The notes under the pieces are model-generated. The model had not been told where the DNA came from and did not search any database. It saw only the letters and a list, made by a program, of their open reading frames with translations. The position numbers were made by a program, and so were the translations under genes. A DNA stretch of 64,000 nt from an uncultured beta proteobacterium (GTDB lineage Bacteria; Pseudomonadota; Gammaproteobacteria; Burkholderiales; Burkholderiaceae_C), in the NCBI GenBank assembly GCA_903823025.1, contig CAIJRK010000024.1, forward strand, positions 1 through 64,000. The letters are read 5' to 3'. This document shows, in pieces, positions 7,392 through 15,685 of this stretch. The number at the start of each line of letters is the position of its first letter. Position 1 is the stretch's first letter.

Positions 7392-9412
7392 TGTTTTACT
7401 ACCAAAAGTACGATGATCAGGGTCACAAAACTGTAGATCAAATAGACAGAAATGCGCCCTTGCTGCATCAGGCCGACGACCTTGGAGATGCGCTCAACAA
7501 GCGCGGCCAACGGCAGATAAAGCCAATGCCACAGCGGGTCTTCAACCGTTACACGGTAACGCGGCTTTTCATCAAAGGACGAGGGCAGTTCGCGTTTCAT
7601 GCGGAACATAGGCTCAAAAATTTGCCGGATAGGTTGTCCAAAACCTTCTGCCGTGTCTTGCATCCGGGCAGTTTGAAACGGGTAACCGCAGTCCCAGGCC
7701 GGGGCGCGCCGGGTGCGTCCTTTGTAGAGCTTGTGCACCAGTAAAAATGCCACGGCAAAACAGGCCAGCACGCCAAGTAGAAAGATAGCGGGCGAATAAC
7801 TGGCGCGCTCAATGCTGACCGGCACCAGCAGCCAACCATTGGCGGCCACCGTCTGCGCCAGCCCCGCCGACACCAGCAAATGTGTGACCGGGTCGAGCAA
7901 GGCAATCACCTGACTCGGAAAGAGGCCCAACACCACACAACCGGCCACCAGCCACAACATGCCCATGCGTTCCCACGGACCGGCATCGTGTGCTTGCGAG
8001 AGTTTTTCTTCACGCGGCTGCCCCAAAAAGACAACGCCAAAATACTTGACCATCGTGAAGCCAGATAGCGCCGCAATCAGAGCAATCAGGGCCGCGACAA
8101 CCGGCACCAGCATATTCAAAAAAGAACTGGGCAGCCCGGTCGTGAACAGAAAACTTTGCAGCAGCAACCACTCCGCCACAAAGCCCCCGAATGGCGGCAA
8201 TCCGGCACAGGCCAACACGCCAATCAGACTCGGCCAGGCGACCCAGGGCATGAAACGAATCAGGCCGCCCAACTTACCCAGACTGCGTTCGCCGGTGGCA
8301 TGCATGACAGCGCCAGTGCTGCAAAACAGCAGGCTTTTAAAGAAGGCATGGCTGATGACGTGGTACAAAGCCGCCGTCAAGGCCAATGCAGCCAGCGTGG
8401 TCATGCCGTAGGCTGAAAACAGCAAAGACAGACCAAAGCCGACACACATCAAGCCGACGTTTTCAATCGAGGAATAGGCCAGCAGGCGCTTCATCTCAAC
8501 CTGCACGGTCGAAAAGATCACGCCAAACAAGGCGGTTGCCAAACCCAGCGTCATCAACAGCACGCCCCACCACCAGAGGCGCGTTTGCAGCAGGTCAAAA
8601 GAGACCCGCAAAATGCCGTAAAGCGCCACCTTCAACATCACGCCGCTCATCAAGGCCGACATGGGAGACGGCGCTGCCGGGTGCGCCTCGGCCAGCCAGA
8701 CATGGACAGGCAGAATGCCGGCCTTGGCGCCAAAACCGAACACGGCCAAAACAAACGCCACAGAGGCCCAAAACGGCGACAACTGTTGTAAACGCATCCC
8801 GGCAAAGGTGTAGTCGCCGCTGTTGGCTTGCAACACGCCAAAGCACAACAAAATGCCCAAAGACCCGATGTGCGCGACCAACATATACAAATAGCCCGCG
8901 TGGCGTATTTCAGGCATTTTGTGGTTAGCCATCACCAGAAAAAATGAGGCAAAAGCCATGGTTTCCCAAGCCACCATGAAGGCGTAAGCATCATTGGCTA
9001 TCACCACCATCGCCATGCTGGCTAAAAAAACATGGTATTCAAAACAGATCAAACCGGGCGGCGTGCCCTCGCCTTGGCGAAAGTAACCGGCGGCAAATAA
9101 CGACACACCTGCCGAGACGCCGCCAATGAGCAGCAAGAAAAAGCTGGAGAGACTGTCCAGTCGCAAATGAAACGGCAGTTGCGGCAGGCCAATCGGCAGC
9201 ACCGCGACTTCCGGCGCACTGCCCAGCGCGCTCAAGGCCACCCCCATCAAGAGCAACGAGAACAGACCACTCACCGGAAACAGCACGGTGGCGACAAACC
9301 TGAATCGCTTGAGTGCAATGATCCCCATCACGCCCGTTAAAAGCCAGGCAAAGACGACGCATAAAACCCAGTCCAGATGCACCCAGGCGGCGGGATTGAG
9401 AAAATTATTCAT
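7388..9412 (-). CDS. hyfB: Hydrogenase-4 subunit B-like antiporter-type membrane protein
   Basis: This 674-residue protein is the larger NuoL/M-type subunit. The core antiporter fold covers about residues 1-480. A glutamate lies in MVAWETMAFASF, a lysine in FGAKAGILPVHVWLAEAHPAAPSPMSALMSG, and KRLLAYSSIENVGL and HAFFKSLLF carry further membrane-embedded lysines. The HyfB-type C-terminal extension contains RRAPAWDCGYPF and ends in a last membrane helix. The frame stays open upstream to 9514, but the ATG at 9412 gives the normal family N-terminus. It is the first gene of the operon. The region to 9526 is therefore its promoter region, shared with a divergent DUF3460 gene. Confidence 0.9.
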   Translation of the reverse strand: MNNFLNPAAWVHLDWVLCVVFAWLLTGVMGIIALKRFRFVATVLFPVSGLFSLLLMGVALSALGSAPEVAVLPIGLPQLPFHLRLDSLSSFFLLLIGGVSAGVSLFAAGYFRQGEGTPPGLICFEYHVFLASMAMVVIANDAYAFMVAWETMAFASFFLVMANHKMPEIRHAGYLYMLVAHIGSLGILLCFGVLQANSGDYTFAGMRLQQLSPFWASVAFVLAVFGFGAKAGILPVHVWLAEAHPAAPSPMSALMSGVMLKVALYGILRVSFDLLQTRLWWWGVLLMTLGLATALFGVIFSTVQVEMKRLLAYSSIENVGLMCVGFGLSLLFSAYGMTTLAALALTAALYHVISHAFFKSLLFCSTGAVMHATGERSLGKLGGLIRFMPWVAWPSLIGVLACAGLPPFGGFVAEWLLLQSFLFTTGLPSSFLNMLVPVVAALIALIAALSGFTMVKYFGVVFLGQPREEKLSQAHDAGPWERMGMLWLVAGCVVLGLFPSQVIALLDPVTHLLVSAGLAQTVAANGWLLVPVSIERASYSPAIFLLGVLACFAVAFLLVHKLYKGRTRRAPAWDCGYPFQTARMQDTAEGFGQPIRQIFEPMFRMKRELPSSFDEKPRYRVTVEDPLWHWLYLPLAALVERISKVVGLMQQGRISVYLIYSFVTLIIVLLVVKQ

Positions 9413-9458
9413 GCGAAATTTCGTCAAAAAATATATTTTGATACATCTTGTTGATATT

Positions 9459-9483
9459 ACTCCCCGCCAAAATTGGCGGGAGT
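9459..9483. promoter_or_regulatory. Inverted repeat between divergent hyfB and DUF3460 genes
   Basis: The arms ACTC(C)CCGCCAA and TTGGCGGGAGT pair over 11 bases, with one extra C on the left and two bases between them. The site lies 47 bases upstream of the hyfB start and 43 bases upstream of the divergent start. It could be an operator for a dimeric regulator of one or both genes, or simply a hairpin in a leader. No bound regulator can be named from the sequence. Confidence 0.45.
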
Positions 9484-9525
9484 GACGAACCCAGTCGCCC
9501 GTAAAATGCGCCAAAGAGGTTTTTT

Positions 9526-9732
9526 ATGAATATTTTTTATCGCCCCAAGTACCAATCTGATGTCTCCCAATTCATCAGTCAACTCAAAGCCAAAGACCCG
9601 GCGCTGGACGCCAAGCAGCGCCAAGGCCGTGAACTACTGTGGGACGTTGACGTGGACCGCAGCGCCTGGCGCGATTACCGGGCCGCCGAGGTTGATCAAA
9701 AGCCTTACGTCTATCAGACCGACGCCAAATAA
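9526..9732 (+). CDS. DUF3460 family small protein
   Basis: The 68-residue, charged, soluble protein begins MNIFYRPKYQSDVSQFI and contains RQGRELLWDVDVDR, both typical of DUF3460. The family is found next to scpA and the pantothenate genes in Burkholderiales, and its function is unknown. AGAGG at 9515-9519 is a good ribosome binding site six bases before the ATG. It is followed by scpA after 63 bases and probably shares its transcript. Confidence 0.82.
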   Translation: MNIFYRPKYQSDVSQFISQLKAKDPALDAKQRQGRELLWDVDVDRSAWRDYRAAEVDQKPYVYQTDAK

Positions 9733-9795
9733 CAGGTTTGCCAACGGCCCGCGTGTCAATCACCTCGCAGGCCGGTACTTTGATGCCTAGCAAAA

Positions 9796-10668
9796 ATGTC
9801 TATCCCGGTTGACAGCGCCGCGCTGCACCCCACTCCCACTGCGTCATCATCGAACCCAGCGCCTGCGGCAGACCCCGTGGCGTTGGCGCGTTTGTATGGC
9901 GAACCCGTGTTTGCTTTGCCGCAAGATTTGTATATTCCGCCGGATGCGCTGGAAATATTTCTGGAAGCGTTTGAAGGCCCGCTCGACTTGCTGCTCTACC
10001 TGATACGCAAGCAAAACTTCAACATTCTTGACATTCCCATGGCGGCCATGACGCGTCAATATCTGGTCTATGTGGATGAAATTCGTGGCCGCAATCTGGA
10101 GCTAGCCGCCGAATACCTGCTGATGGCGGCGATGTTGATCGAAATCAAATCGCGCATGTTGCTGCCGCCCAAAAAAGTAGCCGAAGGCCAAGAAGTCGAA
10201 GACCCGCGAGCCGAGCTGGTGCGCCGTTTGCTGGAATACGAACGCATGAAGCTGGCCGGTGCCAAACTCAACGCCGTGCCCCAGCATGAGCGCGACTTTT
10301 TAAGTGCCCACGTCTTTATTGAACAGTCCCTGCAACAACGCTTGCCCGAGGTCAGCCCACACGATTTGCAGCAAGCGTTGCGTGACATTTTCAAGCGCGC
10401 CAAGCTGGTTCAAACGCACAAAATCACGCGTGAAGAACTGTCGGTGCGCGAATACATGAGCCTGCTACTCAGAAAACTCCAAGGCCGCCGCTTTGTCGAG
10501 TTTGAAGACTTGTTTGACGCCAGCCAAGGCACATCGGTACTCGTCGTGACCTTTATCGCGATGCTGGAACTGGCCAAAGAAACCCTGATCGAAATCACCC
10601 AGGCGGAAGTGTTTGCCCCGATTTATGTCCGCCTGGCCTACTCAACCGCTTTAATCAGCGAACCATGA
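9796..10668 (+). CDS. scpA: Segregation and condensation protein A
   Basis: This 290-residue kleisin joins the two heads of the SMC dimer and, with ScpB, forms the condensin-like complex that organises the chromosome. The N-terminal helical domain carries FEGPLDLLLYLIRKQNFNILDIP (about residues 58-80), the strongest family signature, followed by the AAEYLLMAAMLIEIKSRMLLP helix that contacts the SMC neck. The C-terminal winged-helix part includes REELSVREYM and FEDLF. The first 40 residues are a Pro/Ala-rich extension, common in betaproteobacteria. No smc or scpB gene is present in the window. Confidence 0.93.
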   Translation: MSIPVDSAALHPTPTASSSNPAPAADPVALARLYGEPVFALPQDLYIPPDALEIFLEAFEGPLDLLLYLIRKQNFNILDIPMAAMTRQYLVYVDEIRGRNLELAAEYLLMAAMLIEIKSRMLLPPKKVAEGQEVEDPRAELVRRLLEYERMKLAGAKLNAVPQHERDFLSAHVFIEQSLQQRLPEVSPHDLQQALRDIFKRAKLVQTHKITREELSVREYMSLLLRKLQGRRFVEFEDLFDASQGTSVLVVTFIAMLELAKETLIEITQAEVFAPIYVRLAYSTALISEP

Positions 10669-10677
10669 TTATTCCCT

Positions 10678-12255
10678 GTGAAACCTTCTTCTACTCTTCA
10701 TTTTGACGTGCTGATTGTCGGCAGCGGTCTGGCCGGCCTGAACGCCGCTTTGTTGTTGGCCCCTACGCAGCGCGTGGCCATCATCACCAAACGTGCCCTG
10801 TTTGCGGGGTCAAGCGGCTGGGCGCAGGGCGGCATTGCGGCGGTCTGGCGCAAGGACGACAGCTTTGAGGCCCATGTGGACGACACCCTCGTCGCAGGCG
10901 CCGGTTTATGCGATTTGGCCGCGACCCGCCTGGTGGTCGAACAAGCCCCGCAAGCGGTGGCCTGGTTGCAAAAAATGGGTGTGCCTTTTTCTGAAGAAGA
11001 CGGCCAGTTGCACCTGACCCGCGAAGGTGGCCACAGTGCGCGGCGCATTGTGCATGTGACCGATGCCACGGGAGCCGCCGTGCAAGGCACCCTGATTGAG
11101 CGTGTGCGCGAAACGCCGAACATCACCATTTTTGAAAACCACACGCTGGTGGACTTGATCACCGACGCCAAGCTGGGACACCCTGAAAAGCGTTGCCTGG
11201 GCCTGTACGCGCTGGATGAAACCACCGACGAAGTGCTGACCTTTCAGGCACCGCACACGATTTTGGCCACTGGTGGCGCGGGCAAGGTCTATCTCTACAC
11301 CACCAACCCCGACACCGCCACCGGCGACGGCATTGCGGCCGCCTGGCGCGCCGGGTGCCGGGTGCAAAACATGGAATTCATCCAGTTTCACCCCACTTGC
11401 CTGTACCACCCGCACGCCAAATCGTTCCTGATCAGCGAAGCGGTGCGCGGCGAAGGTGGGCGTTTGCTGTTGCCCGACGGCACACGGTTTATGCCGCAGC
11501 ATGACGCGCGCGCTGAACTGGCACCGCGTGACGTGGTCGCCCGCGCCATCGACTTCGAGATGAAAAAAGGCGGGTTGGATTGCGTCTATCTGGACATCTC
11601 GCACCAGCCTTTGAGCTTTTTGCAAGAGCACTTCCCCAACATCTACGCCCGCTGTCTGGAACTGGGCATCGACATCGCCAAGCAACCGATTCCCGTTGTG
11701 CCCGCCGCGCATTACACCTGCGGCGGCGTGTTGACCGACTTGGTCGGGCACACCGATGTGACGGGCTTATATGCCATTGGCGAAACCGCCTGCACCGGCT
11801 TACACGGCGCCAACCGGCTGGCCAGCAATTCATTGGTGGAATGTATGGTGTTTGCCCAAACCACGGCGCAGGCGATTACCCAAGCCCCGATAACCCCGGC
11901 CCCGGTGCTGCCGGATTGGGACGACAGCCAAGTCACCGACGCCGACGAAACCGTGGTGATTTCGCATAACTGGGACGAGTTGCGCCGCTTCATGTGGGAC
12001 TACGTGGGCATTGTGCGCACCAACAAACGGCTGGAGCGCGCCGCTCACCGCATCGCGCTGTTGCAGGATGAAATCCAGGAGTTCTATGCCAACTTTCATG
12101 TCACGCGCGACTTACTGGAATTGCGCAATCTGGTGCAGGTGGCCGACCTGATTGTGAAAAGCGCACAGGCCCGCCACGAGAGTCGTGGCCTGCATTTCAG
12201 CCGTGACTACCCGGAACTTTTGCCGCAAGCCGTCAGCACGGTGTTGACGCCATGA
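10678..12255 (+). CDS. nadB: L-aspartate oxidase
   Basis: NadB oxidises L-aspartate to iminoaspartate with FAD, the first step of de novo NAD synthesis. This 525-residue protein has the N-terminal dinucleotide motif VGSGLAGLNAAL (about 15-26), the SSGWAQGGIAAV stretch, the active-site histidine-rich segments HSARRIVH and EFIQFHPT, and HYTCGGV and LHGANRLASNS near the flavin. The C-terminal three-helix domain is complete. It starts with GTG. Neither nadA nor nadC lies nearby. It overlaps queE by four bases (ATGA), so the two are probably co-translated. Confidence 0.95.
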   Translation: MKPSSTLHFDVLIVGSGLAGLNAALLLAPTQRVAIITKRALFAGSSGWAQGGIAAVWRKDDSFEAHVDDTLVAGAGLCDLAATRLVVEQAPQAVAWLQKMGVPFSEEDGQLHLTREGGHSARRIVHVTDATGAAVQGTLIERVRETPNITIFENHTLVDLITDAKLGHPEKRCLGLYALDETTDEVLTFQAPHTILATGGAGKVYLYTTNPDTATGDGIAAAWRAGCRVQNMEFIQFHPTCLYHPHAKSFLISEAVRGEGGRLLLPDGTRFMPQHDARAELAPRDVVARAIDFEMKKGGLDCVYLDISHQPLSFLQEHFPNIYARCLELGIDIAKQPIPVVPAAHYTCGGVLTDLVGHTDVTGLYAIGETACTGLHGANRLASNSLVECMVFAQTTAQAITQAPITPAPVLPDWDDSQVTDADETVVISHNWDELRRFMWDYVGIVRTNKRLERAAHRIALLQDEIQEFYANFHVTRDLLELRNLVQVADLIVKSAQARHESRGLHFSRDYPELLPQAVSTVLTP

Positions 12256-12890
12256 CCTACAGCGTCAAAGAAATTTTTTACACCTTGCAAGGCGAAGGCG
12301 CGCAGGCGGGCATGCCCGCTGTGTTTTGCCGCTTGGCCGGTTGCAACCTCTGGACGGGCCGCGAGAGTGACCGAGCCAGCGCCATCTGCCGCTTTTGCGA
12401 CACCGACTTTGTCGGCACCGACGGCACGCTGGGCGGCAAATACGCGCAGGCCCACGAACTGGCCGACCAAATTGAGTCGCTCTGGCCCGCTGACGACCGG
12501 GCGCACCGATTGGTCGTTCTCACCGGCGGCGAACCTTTGTTGCAAGTGGACCCCGCCCTGATCGACGCCTTGCACGCACGCGGCTTTCGCATTGCTGTGG
12601 AAACCAATGGCACGCTGGCTGCACCGACCGGCATCGACTGGCTCTGCGTCAGCCCCAAAGCGGATGCGCCTTGGGTGCAACAACAAGGACAAGAACTCAA
12701 ACTGGTCTGGCCCCAGCCCGGCCTGGACTTGCAGGCGATAGCGGCCACCGGCCAGTTCAGCCACCATTTTCTGCAACCGATGGATGGCCCTGACCAAGCC
12801 GCCAACATGACCCTTTGCATCGCCGCCTGCCTGCAACACCCGGCTTGGCGACTGAGCCTGCAAACCCACAAAATCAGCGGCATCCGCTAA
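12252..12890 (+). CDS. queE: 7-carboxy-7-deazaguanine synthase
   Basis: QueE is a radical-SAM enzyme that contracts the ring of 6-carboxytetrahydropterin to 7-carboxy-7-deazaguanine, on the path to queuosine. This 212-residue protein has the unusual cluster motif CX14CX2C (CNLWTG...CRFCDTDF, about residues 31-49) seen in many proteobacterial QueE, instead of CX3CX2C. A GGEP motif (TGGEPLL) follows for AdoMet binding. It overlaps nadB upstream and is 15 bases from queD. queC and queF are not in the window. Confidence 0.94.
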   Translation: MTYSVKEIFYTLQGEGAQAGMPAVFCRLAGCNLWTGRESDRASAICRFCDTDFVGTDGTLGGKYAQAHELADQIESLWPADDRAHRLVVLTGGEPLLQVDPALIDALHARGFRIAVETNGTLAAPTGIDWLCVSPKADAPWVQQQGQELKLVWPQPGLDLQAIAATGQFSHHFLQPMDGPDQAANMTLCIAACLQHPAWRLSLQTHKISGIR

Positions 12891-12905
12891 CTTCAAAGCC
12901 TGCAA

Positions 12906-13289
12906 ATGGACACCTTCGTATTTACCGTCAGTCAACGCTTTTTCTTCGACGCCGCGCACACCCTGAATCGGGCAATTGCCGCCGAGGCCGAAGCCAGCCG
13001 TCGCATTCATGGCCACACCTACCACGCCGAAGTCTGGCTGACTGGCCCGCTCGACCCCGCCACCGGCATGGTGATTGACCTCGGCCTGTTGCGCCAACAC
13101 CTAGCCAACGTGCGCGAGCAACTCGACCACCGAATGCTTGACGACATTGCCGGTCTGGGCGCGCCCACGCTGGAAAACCTGTGCGTTTTTATCACTCAGG
13201 CCATGCCCGATCTGCGCCCGCAAATAGCCCGCGTGCGCGTTTGGCGCGAAGCCTTGGGCGACTCCTGCACTCTGGAACTGCGCCCCTGA
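12906..13289 (+). CDS. queD: 6-carboxytetrahydropterin synthase-like protein, QueD family, without the usual catalytic cysteine
   Basis: This 127-residue protein belongs to the QueD/PTPS family that makes 6-carboxytetrahydropterin from dihydroneopterin triphosphate. The zinc-binding histidines are present (FDAAHTL and IHGHTYH), as are the Asp-His pair (QLDHRML) and the glutamate in VWREAL. The cysteine that in E. coli QueD precedes the HGH motif (KCGRLHGH) is replaced: here the stretch reads ASRRIHGH. The spacer before it is also longer and alanine/glutamate-rich. The location next to queE supports a role in queuosine synthesis, so a variant active site is more likely than loss of function. 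Specificity is uncertain. Confidence 0.85.
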   Translation: MDTFVFTVSQRFFFDAAHTLNRAIAAEAEASRRIHGHTYHAEVWLTGPLDPATGMVIDLGLLRQHLANVREQLDHRMLDDIAGLGAPTLENLCVFITQAMPDLRPQIARVRVWREALGDSCTLELRP

Positions 13290-13340
13290 ACTTGACCCGC
13301 TCTGCGGTCTTTCTTATCACTTTTGATTCCGAAGAAAACT

Positions 13341-13721
13341 ATGTTTCGCACCCTGCTTAAATCCAAAATCCACCGCGTCGCCGTGACCCATTGCGAGCTG
13401 CACTACGAAGGCTCCTGCGCCATCGACGAAAACTTGCTGGAAGCCGCCAACATCGCTGAGAACGAGCAAATCCACATCTGGAACATCAACAACGGTGAAC
13501 GCTTCGTCACCTACGCCATCAAGGGCGAACGCGGCTCTGGCATGATCTCGGTGAACGGTTCAGCCGCCCGGCGCGCCTCGGTAGGCGACCTGATTATCAT
13601 TGCCGCTTTTGCCCAGGTGGACGACAAGGAAGTGGCCGAACATCAGCCGCAACTGGTGTTTGTCGATGACAAGAACCAGCAAGCCGCCCTGCGCCACGCG
13701 GTGCCAACCCAACACCCGTAA
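13341..13721 (+). CDS. panD: Aspartate 1-decarboxylase
   Basis: PanD makes beta-alanine from L-aspartate for pantothenate synthesis. The protein has 126 residues. It is made as a proenzyme that cleaves itself between Gly24 and Ser25 in YEGSCAID to create a pyruvoyl group, and this site is intact. Lys9 and Arg54-region residues (NGERFVTY) are also present. The ATG at 13341 gives the standard N-terminus [12 protein letters not shown], whereas an upstream in-frame TTG does not. The gene leads the panD-panB-panC series. Confidence 0.95.
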   Translation: MFRTLLKSKIHRVAVTHCELHYEGSCAIDENLLEAANIAENEQIHIWNINNGERFVTYAIKGERGSGMISVNGSAARRASVGDLIIIAAFAQVDDKEVAEHQPQLVFVDDKNQQAALRHAVPTQHP

Positions 13722-13798
13722 GCGTTCCATCTGACGAGCCACTACAGCACCGGTCAACTAGACTCACCGCATTCATTGACTCCTATAAGGAACCCACC

Positions 13799-15584
<1,786 letters not shown>

Positions 15585-15597
15585 GCGGATTCATTGC

Positions 15598-15621
15598 CAC
15601 TTGAATCCAAAATTTCAAGTG
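15598..15621. repeat. Inverted repeat after panC
   Basis: CACTTGAA and TTCAAGTG form an 8-base stem with an 8-base loop, 14 bases after the panC stop. No T-run follows, so it is a weak terminator candidate or a transcript-stabilising hairpin. Confidence 0.35.
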
Positions 15622-15685
15622 CATTGATACGAGATAGCAGTAATAGCAGCGTCACAAATCCGCCACAAAATGTATTTCAATCTGT

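Noticed and set aside
2131-9412. A functional group 4 [NiFe] hydrogenase or formate hydrogenlyase
   Set aside because: All four [NiFe] cysteines are missing from the large subunit, and there is no formate dehydrogenase or hyp gene in the window.
10906-11751. A 281-residue reverse open frame within nadB
   Set aside because: nadB is well supported on the other strand, and the reverse frame has no recognisable motif.
12207-13100. A 297-residue reverse open frame over queE and queD
   Set aside because: Its codon pattern is that of a shadow, and both forward genes have intact family motifs.
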